Shown: positions 44,183 through 53,796 of the stretch, one piece after another | How the letters are laid out: each line of letters opens with the position of its first letter | How positions within the stretch are numbered: the first letter of the stretch is position 1 | NCBI RefSeq assembly: GCF_014635545.1 | Contig: NZ_BMDA01000001.1 | Coordinates: 1,938,739 to 2,002,738 of the forward strand | Origin: Acinetobacter courvalinii | Lineage (GTDB): Bacteria; Pseudomonadota; Gammaproteobacteria; Pseudomonadales; Moraxellaceae | DNA length: 64,000 nt | Direction: 5' to 3' | The notes under the pieces: generated by a model | Database searches by the model: none | What the model was told of the DNA's origin: nothing | Seen by the model: only the letters and a program-made list of their open reading frames with translations | Program-made: the position numbers and the translations under genes

Positions 44183-46648
44183 TTGATCACACATTCCCCC
44201 TTTTATAAACCGACTGTGCTGAAAAATGGAATCATGGCACTAGGTTGCGCCTTTCTCATCGGCTGTCATTCATCTTCGAATTCAGAAGTGACACCGCCCA
44301 AAAATTTAATCACCATCAAACGAGATAGCTTTGGTACACCTCATATTTATGCCAAAGATAGCTTTGGCCTGTTTTACGGCTATGGCTATGCGGTTGCAAC
44401 CGATCGTTTATTCCAGATGGAGATGTCGAAGCGCACAGGTTTAGGTACTGTGGCTGAAGTATTGGGTCCCGACTATCTGCAATATGATATCGCCACGCAT
44501 AGTCGCTTTAATCCAGAAAATATCAGACAACAAATTGCACAACTCTCCCCTCAAGACCGTGCAATTTTTGACGGCTATGCAGCAGGTTTTAATCAACGGG
44601 TCAAAGAAGTACTAGCCAATCCAGCACTCATGCCCAAAGAGTTTGTTGATTATGGCTTTAAACCCTCCCTCTGGGCATCAGAAGATATCGCCATGGTTTG
44701 GGTCGGCCTCATCCTCAACCGCTTTTTTTCAGCAAGTTCTGAAGTTTCAAATCTAGATTTACTCACCCAACTGCAAAAAGAAAAAGGGCAAGCTGAGGGT
44801 CTTAAAGTCTATCAACAATTACGTTGGCTAGATGATCCCAAAGCCCCAACCATTATTCAGTCCGAACAAGCCCCACAGTTTTCAGTACGGCAGCAAACTA
44901 TCTCGAAAAAGGTGTTACCGATTTCCAGTCATGCGGCCGAAACATATTTAGCCCAAGCCCGTATTGCCATGGGAAAAAGCGTGATTGATGGTGTTCCAAC
45001 AGCCAGCAATGCCTGGGTAGTGAAGGCAGATAAAACTATCGAAGGCCAGACTGTTTTATATAATGGGCCACAACAAGGCTGGTATACCCCTGCCATCACC
45101 TATGCAATTGGACTACACGGCGCTGGCTATGACTTAACCGGAATTACCCCTGTCGGTTTACCCGCAATTTTATTTGGTACCAATGGCAAAATCGCATGGG
45201 GCTCGACCGTCGGTTCACTCGATACTAATGATGTTTACCAACTCACTCTAAATCCAAGCAATTCAAAAGAATATTTATACAAAGGCGCTTATATTCCATT
45301 TGAGCACAAACAAGTAAAAATAAAAGTGAAAAATCAGGCCGACCATATTTTAGATGTTTATCAAAGTAAACAAGGCTTTGTCAGTACATGGGATGAAAAG
45401 AATCACACCGCCTATGCTCAAAAACGGAGCTGGGAAGGTGTAGAAATTGAAAGCTTATTAGGCTGGGCCAATGCAGCCAAAGCCAGCAACTGGAATGAGT
45501 TTCTTGCCCAAGCCAAACGTGTCGCAGCTTCAATCACCTGGTTTTATGCCGATACCCAAAATAATATCGGAGTCGCTGCGTTGGGTCGTTTACCGATTCG
45601 GCCTGAAAACCAGCATATTCAGCTTCCAGTGCTTGGCGATGGTTCAATGGAATGGCAAGGTTTCTACGATTTCTCGCATAACCCTAAACAATATAATCCA
45701 GAAAAAGGTTATATCAGTAGCTGGAATAATAAAGCCTTTGCAGGGTTACGTTCCGATTCCTCGAATTTCTCTTATGTTGATCGTGTCAATGAACTGATTG
45801 AACCTTTGGAAAGCAAACCCAAGTTAAGCCAGCAAGAGATTTGGGACATCAATAAAACAGGTGCCTGGTCGGATCTGAATGCACGCTATTTTATTCCCTC
45901 TATGATCAGGGCCGCACAAAGTGACAAAGCCTCAACACAGGCTAAAAAAGTCGCACCACTGTTGGCAGAATGGGATCTAAAATTACGCCCAGATCGTGAA
46001 GCAAAATATTATCAGGGTGCAGCACCAGCGATTATGCGCGCATGGCTGAATCAGATGATTGTGTTGGTGTTAAAACCGAACTTGTCTGAAAGTATTTATC
46101 AGCGTTATACCGATACGCTTTATCCGGTCAATCATGATCCGCGTAGTGCCCAGCCAGCCAGTGCTTCAAAATTAATCTGGAATGCATTGCAAGGAAAACA
46201 GTCAAGCGTTCCCCAAAAGGTTGATTTCTTAAAAGGACAAACAGCAGATGATGTGGTGTTAAAAGCTTTAGAAAACGCACTGACTGAACTTTCAAAACAG
46301 TATCATTCGACTGACCCGAATGACTGGAAAATTCCAGTGGCAACCATGGGCTTTTCCAGCAAAAATTCAGTCGGTATTCCATGGGCGGATGCTTCACATG
46401 AACAACAACTCAGTACCTATGGCAATACGGGAAGCGCGACCTTTAGAGTGGTGTTAAATCCAAATCAGGTCAGCATGTGTTCAATTTTGGCCCCGGGTCA
46501 AAGTGGCTTTATCCATCCAAATGGAAAACTGGATGCTCACTTTGCAGATCAACTGACTTTATTTGAAAATTATAAATGTAAAGAGGATGCGGTGAGTCAA
46601 AAGCAAATCGATCAAGCAACCCAGCAAACTATCACGTTAAATTATTAG
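44183..46648 (+). CDS. Penicillin acylase family (Ntn-hydrolase) lipoprotein
   Basis: An 821-residue precursor of the penicillin/acyl-homoserine-lactone acylase family. A TTG start has an AAGGA site 9 nt upstream; the N-terminus MITHSPFYKPTVLKNGIMAL ends in the lipobox-like FLIGC, so export and lipid anchoring are likely. The alpha segment starts VTPPKNLITIKRDSFGTPHIYA. Self-cleavage should expose Ser275 in PTASNAWVV as the N-terminal nucleophile of the beta chain. The enzyme hydrolyses an amide, releasing a free acid and amine. The adjacent phenylethylamine cluster makes an aromatic acyl amide a fair guess; quorum-signal or beta-lactam cleavage is also possible. Confidence 0.85.
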   Translation: MITHSPFYKPTVLKNGIMALGCAFLIGCHSSSNSEVTPPKNLITIKRDSFGTPHIYAKDSFGLFYGYGYAVATDRLFQMEMSKRTGLGTVAEVLGPDYLQYDIATHSRFNPENIRQQIAQLSPQDRAIFDGYAAGFNQRVKEVLANPALMPKEFVDYGFKPSLWASEDIAMVWVGLILNRFFSASSEVSNLDLLTQLQKEKGQAEGLKVYQQLRWLDDPKAPTIIQSEQAPQFSVRQQTISKKVLPISSHAAETYLAQARIAMGKSVIDGVPTASNAWVVKADKTIEGQTVLYNGPQQGWYTPAITYAIGLHGAGYDLTGITPVGLPAILFGTNGKIAWGSTVGSLDTNDVYQLTLNPSNSKEYLYKGAYIPFEHKQVKIKVKNQADHILDVYQSKQGFVSTWDEKNHTAYAQKRSWEGVEIESLLGWANAAKASNWNEFLAQAKRVAASITWFYADTQNNIGVAALGRLPIRPENQHIQLPVLGDGSMEWQGFYDFSHNPKQYNPEKGYISSWNNKAFAGLRSDSSNFSYVDRVNELIEPLESKPKLSQQEIWDINKTGAWSDLNARYFIPSMIRAAQSDKASTQAKKVAPLLAEWDLKLRPDREAKYYQGAAPAIMRAWLNQMIVLVLKPNLSESIYQRYTDTLYPVNHDPRSAQPASASKLIWNALQGKQSSVPQKVDFLKGQTADDVVLKALENALTELSKQYHSTDPNDWKIPVATMGFSSKNSVGIPWADASHEQQLSTYGNTGSATFRVVLNPNQVSMCSILAPGQSGFIHPNGKLDAHFADQLTLFENYKCKEDAVSQKQIDQATQQTITLNY

Positions 46649-46670
46649 TTTTTAGTTCAACTGATCTTAA

Positions 46671-46707
46671 AAAACGAGGTTTGTTATTTAATGACAAACC
46701 TCGTTTT
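46671..46707. terminator. Bidirectional terminator between the acylase and feaB
   Basis: A perfect 14-bp stem AAAACGAGGTTTGT / ACAAACCTCGTTTT with a 9-nt loop sits between convergent stops. The A/T-ended stem gives T-runs on both strands. Confidence 0.85.
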
Positions 46708-46710
46708 CAA

Positions 46711-48198
46711 TTAATAGCGAATCATCACTGATTTTAGTTCGGTATAATCTTCAATAAATGCATCTGAAAACTCTCTGCCAATTCCTGAAGCTTTTACCCC
46801 GCCAAATGGAACGGAAGGATCCAAGAACGTATGCATATTGACCCATAGAGTCCCTGCTTCAATTTTAGGAATCAACCGCAAAGCTTTAGATAAGTCATTG
46901 GTCCAGATACTTGCGGTTAAACCAAAACGCGACTGATTCATCAGTTGAACGAGTTCTTCATCAGTTTCGAATGGCATTACCCCGACCACTGGACCAAAAG
47001 TTTCTTCTGAAAATAAAGGATCAGCGGTATTTTTAAAGGAAATTAAAGTCGGCTGTACAAAATATCCAGTCTGATCTAGGGCCTCACCCCCTGCAATAAT
47101 CTGCTTGTTAGCTTTTGCCATATCTAAATAATGTTTTACTTTATGAAAATGTGGCTGGTTAGCAAGTGGGCCAAACATACTCCCCTCATCCATCGCCGAT
47201 CCAATTTTGAAACTAGAAAGTGCTTTCGAGAGTTTCTCGACCAGTTCATCATGTTTTGTATGATGTACAAAAAAACGCTCTGGGGATGCACAAACTTGAC
47301 CTTGATGTACAAAAGTTGCTTGCAACAAAGTCGGTAAAATCTCATCAATATTTGCATCAGCCAAGATGGCTATGGCATTTTTACCCCCCAGCTCCAGACT
47401 GACACGGGTTAAATCACTACTCATCGCGAGCTTACCAATCGCAATACCTGTTGGGACTGAACCTGTAAATGAGACTTTCTTAACCAGTGGCGACTCAATT
47501 AAATATTGTCCCGTCTCTCCCTTACCTGTCACCACATTAATCACACCGGCTGGAATACCTGCTTCGATGGCAAGTTCAGCTAAACGTAATAAAGATAAGC
47601 TGGCAAACTCACTTGGTTTAAGCACAATGGTACAACCCGTGGTTAACGCTGAACCGATTTTCCATACACCAATCATCAGTGAAAAATTCCAGGGCACAAT
47701 CCCTGCAACTACACCAATCGGTTGTCTTAAAGTAAAGGCCGTATATTGTTCACCTTGCATAGAAGGAATAGAGGGCTGCATGGTTTGACCATTGATTTTG
47801 GTTGCCCAACCAGCAAAATATCTTAAGAAAATAACAGATTGTGCGACTTCAAGATGACGGGAAATATTGATAAGTTTTCCTGTAGATAACGTCTCGAGCT
47901 GAGCAAGTTCTTCACCATATTGCTCAATTAAATCTGCGAGCTTATTCAGTTTAACGCCACGCTGATACGGTGTCGTTTCAGCCCAAGCATGTTGAAAAGC
48001 ATGTTCAGCACTTTTCACCGCATTTTCGACATCGTGTTCACTACCAATACTAATTTGAGCAACCACTTGTTCAGTCGATGGATTTACAATATCCACTTTA
48101 TCTAAAAGCTCGGCAGCAACTAATTTTCCATCAATAAAATGTCCATGTTGACGTGCCATAAATTGTTGTACGCTTGCTAAAATCTGAACTTCACTCAT
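46711..48198 (-). CDS. feaB: Phenylacetaldehyde dehydrogenase FeaB
   Basis: A 495-residue aldehyde dehydrogenase with E. coli FeaB-like features: VQQFMARQHGHFIDGK near the start, GVVAGIVPWNFSLMIGVWKI near 162-180, the general base Glu269 in LELGGKNA, the nucleophile Cys303 in QVCASPERF, and the C-terminus ELKSVMIRY. It oxidises phenylacetaldehyde to phenylacetate. It is the last gene of a minus-strand run with tynA, and the AraC regulator upstream is FeaR-like. Confidence 0.88.
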   Translation of the reverse strand: MSEVQILASVQQFMARQHGHFIDGKLVAAELLDKVDIVNPSTEQVVAQISIGSEHDVENAVKSAEHAFQHAWAETTPYQRGVKLNKLADLIEQYGEELAQLETLSTGKLINISRHLEVAQSVIFLRYFAGWATKINGQTMQPSIPSMQGEQYTAFTLRQPIGVVAGIVPWNFSLMIGVWKIGSALTTGCTIVLKPSEFASLSLLRLAELAIEAGIPAGVINVVTGKGETGQYLIESPLVKKVSFTGSVPTGIAIGKLAMSSDLTRVSLELGGKNAIAILADANIDEILPTLLQATFVHQGQVCASPERFFVHHTKHDELVEKLSKALSSFKIGSAMDEGSMFGPLANQPHFHKVKHYLDMAKANKQIIAGGEALDQTGYFVQPTLISFKNTADPLFSEETFGPVVGVMPFETDEELVQLMNQSRFGLTASIWTNDLSKALRLIPKIEAGTLWVNMHTFLDPSVPFGGVKASGIGREFSDAFIEDYTELKSVMIRY

Positions 48199-48242
48199 GT
48201 TCTTTTCCTCTTTTCATTTCTAAAATTTTGTTATGGCAGCAA

Positions 48243-49850
48243 CTAGGCGACCTGATTCAAAATAAAGTCTGCACCGCGTTCACCAATCATGATGGCAATT
48301 GCGTTGGTATTACCGCTTGGAACTTGTGGGCAAATCGAACAGTCAACAACACGTAAGTTATGAAAACCATGTACTTTAAGGGTCTGATCTGTGACCGAAT
48401 CTTGCGGAGCATTGCCCATTTTGCAGCTACCCGCGGGGTGATAGACCGTTTTAATGTTCTGGCGCATCCATTGATCAATCGCTTCAATATCATCAGGATC
48501 GATATTTGCAGGCTCAATCACTTCTTTGACAATTGCTTTCAATGCGGGCTGTTGTAATAAGCGAAGTCCGGCCTGTACCGCACGGATATTGGCATCAATA
48601 TCTTCTTGATGACCTAAATAATTAGGATCAATAACAGGCAAATCTTTGGGATCTTTACTGCTTAAACGTAAAGTCCCACGTGCTTTTGGCTGTACATGTC
48701 CGACTTTAATGGTCAGGCCATGTGCCTGAGCAACTGCTTTTTCACCTGGGGTATTATCGAAATTATCCAGTACAGGTAAAAAATGAAATTGGACATCAGG
48801 TCGACCGTTGTTATTGGTGTCAATAAAACCACCACCTTCTAGAATATTGGTGGTTAGCAATCCTGAACGCGTAAAACACCATTGTAAAAAGTGTCGTACT
48901 GCGGCTAAACCTTGGTCTTCACCGAGCAGACTATTATGGGTTGTTACTGTCGCATTAACCGACATATGCAAATGATCGTGAAAATTGTCACCTACAGGTA
49001 AGTCTCGGATACATTCTATTCCGAGTTCATCTAAATGCTGTTTTGGACCAATTCCCGAAAGTAATAAAACCTTAGGACTACCAATGGCACCAGCACTCAG
49101 AATGACTTCTTTTTGAGCCTGTACCGTAATCGGTGATTTTCCCCCAACACTATAAGTCACCCCAGTCACCTGATCCCCTTGAGTTTCAATTTTATGAACT
49201 AATGCATCCGTAATAACCGTAAGGTCTGGGTGGTTTTCGACTGACTTTAAATAAGTTTTTGAGGTACTGGCCCGAGAACCGTTTTGAGTGGTCGTTTGAT
49301 AAAACCCTACACCCGCCTGATCCCAGCCATTGATATCATTGACGTAATTCATCCCCATTTGTTGACCTGCTTTAATACAAGCAAGCGTTAAAGGATGGCG
49401 ATAGCGGTTTTCACTGACAGGTAAAATGCCATCTTGTCCGTGATATTCATCAGCAAGACTTTCATTTTTTTCTGCTTTCTTAAAAAAAGGCAGCACATGT
49501 TGATACGACCACTGATTGCATCCCCATTCCGAGGCCCATAAATCATAATCCTGACGTTGACCTCGGCAATAGATCATGCCATTAACTGAGCTTCCACCTC
49601 CCAACACTTTTCCTTGTGCAAGGATCATTTCACGATGATTACAATATTTCTGCGGAACAGTCATGTATTGCCATGATTTTTGCTGGAATACTTTAACTAC
49701 TGTGGCAGGGATGGTATGGAATAGACTGCTATCTCGGCTTCCTGCTTCTAATACAAGAACACGCCCTGCCTCGGCTTCTAATAGTCGTGCTGCAACCACA
49801 CAACCTGCCGAGCCAGCACCAATCACGATATAGTCATATTGTTGATTCAT
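48243..49850 (-). CDS. GMC-family FAD-dependent oxidoreductase
   Basis: A 535-residue glucose-methanol-choline oxidoreductase. FAD binding: YIVIGAGSAGCVVAARL near residue 7, and the GMC signature GKVLGGGSSVNGMIYCRGQ near 80-98. The catalytic histidine is expected in VYHPAGSCKMG, and the C-terminal SGNTNAIAIMIGERGADFIL is standard. It resembles choline and aliphatic or aryl-alcohol dehydrogenases. Located between feaB and the porin, it could oxidise an alcohol such as 2-phenylethanol to the aldehyde that FeaB uses. This is inference. Confidence 0.86.
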   Translation of the reverse strand: MNQQYDYIVIGAGSAGCVVAARLLEAEAGRVLVLEAGSRDSSLFHTIPATVVKVFQQKSWQYMTVPQKYCNHREMILAQGKVLGGGSSVNGMIYCRGQRQDYDLWASEWGCNQWSYQHVLPFFKKAEKNESLADEYHGQDGILPVSENRYRHPLTLACIKAGQQMGMNYVNDINGWDQAGVGFYQTTTQNGSRASTSKTYLKSVENHPDLTVITDALVHKIETQGDQVTGVTYSVGGKSPITVQAQKEVILSAGAIGSPKVLLLSGIGPKQHLDELGIECIRDLPVGDNFHDHLHMSVNATVTTHNSLLGEDQGLAAVRHFLQWCFTRSGLLTTNILEGGGFIDTNNNGRPDVQFHFLPVLDNFDNTPGEKAVAQAHGLTIKVGHVQPKARGTLRLSSKDPKDLPVIDPNYLGHQEDIDANIRAVQAGLRLLQQPALKAIVKEVIEPANIDPDDIEAIDQWMRQNIKTVYHPAGSCKMGNAPQDSVTDQTLKVHGFHNLRVVDCSICPQVPSGNTNAIAIMIGERGADFILNQVA

Positions 49851-49916
49851 CTGATTTCATCCTCATTTTATTTCTATCAATGCACCGCCAATAAACATGC
49901 TCTGCTTTGCCCTGAT

Positions 49917-51194
49917 TTAATAGATGTATTGCAGAATCAACTGCGCATACACATTGGTTTTGTCATCGTAGTTTTGAGTACCACCGCTATGGATATCGTG
50001 TTTCGGTTTATAGAGACCGATTAAAGGAATAACGTTGAATTTTTGATTGACCGACCAGACCGAAAACACATCCAGCTCATGCCCATCGACATTGCCTAAA
50101 GACTTATTTACGGTTTGAAACTTATAGGCCAAAGCACCCAGCATAAAATTTTCTTTTAGATTCATACTGTAAGAAACTTGGTGAATATCTGCATTTTTAT
50201 TGAATGGACCAGCATAATTTCCAGCAACTTCGCCCTGAAACCAGGTACCAAACCCAACTGTATTACCATAAAACATCGGATCATATTGGTCGGAAAAATG
50301 GCTAAAACGATAACCTAGTGACGGCGTATATTTTGAGGATAAAAAGTTATAGTTCAGTGCCAAATAGCCAGCATTTTCGTGGCTATCTTTTTTATCTTGA
50401 ACTACAAACTCAGTTTTAACTTGTAGTTCCGGCAAAGGTTGATAATTCAAGCGTAAAGCATAATTCTTAAGATCTTCGCGCCCTGAAACCTGTTCAGCAT
50501 CTTCAAGATCCAATACATTTAAATAGGTAAACCCAACGCCCTTATCTTTAAGCTGATAGATCAGATCAGTCACAAACAGTTCAGGTGAAAATTGTGCTTT
50601 ATTGTCCGATTTTAAATAAGCCAGCTTTAGAGTTGTATTTTCTTGCGGTTTATACTGAAGCAAACTGGTAAAATCAAAGCTTCGACGGGCTGCCAGATAA
50701 TAGGCACCACCCCGATCGAGTTTGCCATCCGCAGGTGCTTTACCGAGGTTTAACGCATCACCCGCAATGAAGAACCCGTCACCAATCATGATATTTTGTC
50801 GACCAATACTTAAATCATAAGTCGTCAACTCATCTTTATTGGTACCATCTTTAAAACCAATGATCCATTCATTCAGATCTGTTTTACGTTCTTTGCCATT
50901 ACTGTTTTGGCCAGCATCACCATCACCAAATGTTGCCGAGCTGATCCCGCTCAAGCTTGCATAGAGCTGATGGTTTTGAAATGTTTGCTGCCCTTTGGCA
51001 CCATATTTAAGATGACCTTCTTGCCAATTGATTCGTTCATCATCAAGGTTTTCACCGTTATAGCTTTTAGCGCTACTAAAAGCCCCGAAAGTTGCTTCAA
51101 AAGTTGGTTTAACTTCTAGCTCACCTGCATGTGCAGTTGAAAAAAATGAGACAAAGAGAGTCCCTCTCATAACTTGAGAAAGTAGCGTTTTCAT
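49917..51194 (-). CDS. Outer-membrane porin (alginate-export-like domain)
   Basis: A 425-residue beta-barrel protein with a signal peptide ending FFSTAHA before GELEVKP. The stretch LYASLSGISSATFGDGDAGQ and the repeated IGRQNIMIGDGFFIAGDAL pattern resemble the alginate-export/OprB-like porin group. The C-terminus LQYIY ends in an aromatic residue. It lies between the amine oxidase and the GMC genes and probably brings the amine or alcohol across the outer membrane. Confidence 0.75.
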   Translation of the reverse strand: MKTLLSQVMRGTLFVSFFSTAHAGELEVKPTFEATFGAFSSAKSYNGENLDDERINWQEGHLKYGAKGQQTFQNHQLYASLSGISSATFGDGDAGQNSNGKERKTDLNEWIIGFKDGTNKDELTTYDLSIGRQNIMIGDGFFIAGDALNLGKAPADGKLDRGGAYYLAARRSFDFTSLLQYKPQENTTLKLAYLKSDNKAQFSPELFVTDLIYQLKDKGVGFTYLNVLDLEDAEQVSGREDLKNYALRLNYQPLPELQVKTEFVVQDKKDSHENAGYLALNYNFLSSKYTPSLGYRFSHFSDQYDPMFYGNTVGFGTWFQGEVAGNYAGPFNKNADIHQVSYSMNLKENFMLGALAYKFQTVNKSLGNVDGHELDVFSVWSVNQKFNVIPLIGLYKPKHDIHSGGTQNYDDKTNVYAQLILQYIY

Positions 51195-51277
51195 ACAAAA
51201 TTCCTTTTTTGTCAGCGGACTGCTGGACGCTCAGCTCGGGGTAACCTCAGATTACCCTTTCTGGCTCATCTGCACTT

Positions 51278-53587
51278 TTAGTGATGGTCGTGCTGCCTGT
51301 TTTGCTCTTCTTCACCCAGATTCAACGTCGGGGTACTATCAAAGAAATTCCACGGTTTGATCAAGGTATAAACCCACTCTGTTGGCATGATTGGCCATTC
51401 TTCAGCACGCGCCACATGGGTGGTTCCTGTAGTCATCCAGACCACGAGGTCTTTATTTTCAATATTGTCATTGTTGCTAATGAATTGGCCTAAACCCGTA
51501 TCATGGGTTGAACGGTTGGAATATTTACCTTCTGGATAACGTTCCTCAGGCTTATATTGCGTCACCCAAATTTGCTTATCCATAAAGTTGAGGCGTTTAA
51601 ATAGCCATTCATCTGGGGCAAAATTGGCACCCTTCGCCACAGGGTGTGTTCCACCGGCAAAAGGAATCAGTTGATAAGAAACCGGATTACCTAATTTATT
51701 TTCCTTATTGAAATTCGTGAGTAAACGAATGGTAGACGGATCAAACTTTTCAGCCGCATTCTGCTCATTGCGAATCACTTTACTGTCAATTTGCATCGTA
51801 CTTGTACGCACACCGCCTCGATCATTGGCCTTCACCACAGGGTCCATATGCATAAAGCTGTTGTTCTCACCATCTACATCCATATCTAAACGGAAGTTAT
51901 AGATGTGTTGATGGGTTGTCCCCACAATATTATGGTCAATCAGAGTGCCATATTTAGTGTCTTCTTTGGCGGTACTGTCATGCATGGTGCGTGATTTAAC
52001 CCCTTTAACCGCTTCAATACCCGTTGCACCAGCATTAATGCCAATTACACCATTTTGGGCAAAGACCCAGTCAAACATGTAATCGTAATTACCCACTGTG
52101 CTAATCCAGCGCACGACAAGTTCACGGCGTGCTTCGCTGGCGTCTTGATCACCAAAAATTTCTTGGTGTTTGTATTCAGGCCCTGCATAGCGCTCAAAAA
52201 TGGCGATGGCATTGGGAATTACTTGTGGCTGGCCTTTGTAGTCAGCAATGACCGCATCCAGTAACACCGCATTTTCCGGTGCATCAGTCCCCAGTTGAAT
52301 GGCCGATGTGAGTGTTCCCATGCCATACTCACCTGAGTCCAGATAAGATTTAAAGTACCATCCCATATCTGGGTCACCATAAGGAACCACCATCCCGCCC
52401 AGATTACCTTCATACATGACCTTGCGTTTTACGCCTTTATCTTTATAGGTCACGGTTGAAAGTTGCAAGCCGACACGTGAGTCGAGCGCGACATGGAAAC
52501 ACCAGTTGCCCCAATGTACCGTTTGTCCAGTAATGGTAAAGTTCTTGCCTTCAGGTTCACTGATGTTCAATGGCTTAATTTTCGGTGCTTTGGTATTTTT
52601 GGTGGCATAAGGACGATCTACCATTGGCACAGGAATCATTGCCCCTTCTTCGATTTTAATAATTTTTTCTTTATCCAGATCCACCACAGCGACCAGATTT
52701 TCAATCGGGTGCGCCCAATAATTACCATCGCCCGTATCCAGATAGGATACCACTTTTAAAACATTTAGCTGTTTATCCAAGCCATCTTTACCGCCAAAAT
52801 AGCCAACGGTTAATGGATTGGTAATCACTTTCTTGACATCGGTGATGCCACGTTTCCGTAAAGCGTCCTGATATTCTTTGCTGGCCTCAATCACACGTTG
52901 TACGGTCTCGAAGTTATCCAGTAACACCATGCCGTGCGTATCTTTAAGGACATTCCATTTTGTGACTTGCTGTGTATTCAGGTTCACTTCACCTTCAATC
53001 GCCTGATTGCCTTTCAATAAAATGAACGACGCCACTCGATCATCTTTATATTCTTTATGATTGATAAAGAAATCCCAGACTTTGGCTTTTTCAGGTTCTT
53101 TCAGTTTTAACTCGGCAAAACGCATATTTGTATAGGCATACTTTGAGCGATTAATCACATCAAAGGTCTTTTTGATTTCATCTGTATTGAGGCTATTCAG
53201 TGGATGAAAGGTATTTTCAATTTTAAAGGTTTGATCTAAACCCGACTGGAACACTTCATTGAAAAAATCTTTCCCAATAATAGGTTTGCCATCTTTAATG
53301 AGTAACGGGACACTCAGTTTTAATGGTTTTCCATTCACCAAGACCTGATCCGAATTAGGTTTGGCTCTGACCTGCATGGAACCTTTGCTGATGGTATAGC
53401 TATTGGTAAAATCATCTTTAACGACTTTGGCCCCCTGCTCACTCATATTTTGATAAAACGGTACCATTTCAGCATGCCCACCATGCGCATAAGCCTGCGT
53501 AGTTAAGCCCCAACAGCTCGCAGCAATGGATAGGTTAAGCGCTAATATTTTTTGTATCTCTTTAAATAACTGTTGTTTAAGCATCAT
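51278..53587 (-). CDS. tynA: Copper-containing primary-amine oxidase (2-phenylethylamine/tyramine type)
   Basis: A 769-residue periplasmic copper amine oxidase. The start at 53587 is 6 nt from AAGG and gives a signal peptide ending TTQAYA before HGGHAEM. The topaquinone precursor is Tyr501 in GNYDYMFD; the base Asp417 lies in YLDSGEYG, 84 residues earlier; copper histidines are in THQHIYN (559, 561) with a third expected near the C-terminus. It converts phenylethylamine or tyramine to the aldehyde, ammonia and H2O2. feaB follows in the run and feaR is upstream. An extension to 53671 has no ribosome site. Confidence 0.93.
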   Translation of the reverse strand: MMLKQQLFKEIQKILALNLSIAASCWGLTTQAYAHGGHAEMVPFYQNMSEQGAKVVKDDFTNSYTISKGSMQVRAKPNSDQVLVNGKPLKLSVPLLIKDGKPIIGKDFFNEVFQSGLDQTFKIENTFHPLNSLNTDEIKKTFDVINRSKYAYTNMRFAELKLKEPEKAKVWDFFINHKEYKDDRVASFILLKGNQAIEGEVNLNTQQVTKWNVLKDTHGMVLLDNFETVQRVIEASKEYQDALRKRGITDVKKVITNPLTVGYFGGKDGLDKQLNVLKVVSYLDTGDGNYWAHPIENLVAVVDLDKEKIIKIEEGAMIPVPMVDRPYATKNTKAPKIKPLNISEPEGKNFTITGQTVHWGNWCFHVALDSRVGLQLSTVTYKDKGVKRKVMYEGNLGGMVVPYGDPDMGWYFKSYLDSGEYGMGTLTSAIQLGTDAPENAVLLDAVIADYKGQPQVIPNAIAIFERYAGPEYKHQEIFGDQDASEARRELVVRWISTVGNYDYMFDWVFAQNGVIGINAGATGIEAVKGVKSRTMHDSTAKEDTKYGTLIDHNIVGTTHQHIYNFRLDMDVDGENNSFMHMDPVVKANDRGGVRTSTMQIDSKVIRNEQNAAEKFDPSTIRLLTNFNKENKLGNPVSYQLIPFAGGTHPVAKGANFAPDEWLFKRLNFMDKQIWVTQYKPEERYPEGKYSNRSTHDTGLGQFISNNDNIENKDLVVWMTTGTTHVARAEEWPIMPTEWVYTLIKPWNFFDSTPTLNLGEEEQNRQHDHH

Positions 53588-53796
53588 CTTCATCCTTTTC
53601 TGTCTATCCCTGAACGATCTTTTATGGACCGTTAAAATGCACTTTCCAATGTGTGAAACAGGTAAGATCAACCTACGATTTTGGTTTTCTTTGATCGTTC
53701 CAACCTTCTCTTATTGATTTAATTTCAACACAGTTGCATCGGTCTAGCTTGTTCAGGAATGACCTCGAACTTGTCTAAAAATGACATCAAAAATGC

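Noticed and set aside
51239-51256. GGGGTAA / TTACCC hairpin between tynA and the porin gene
   Set aside because: Short, no T-run in the minus-strand direction; not enough to call a terminator or attenuator.
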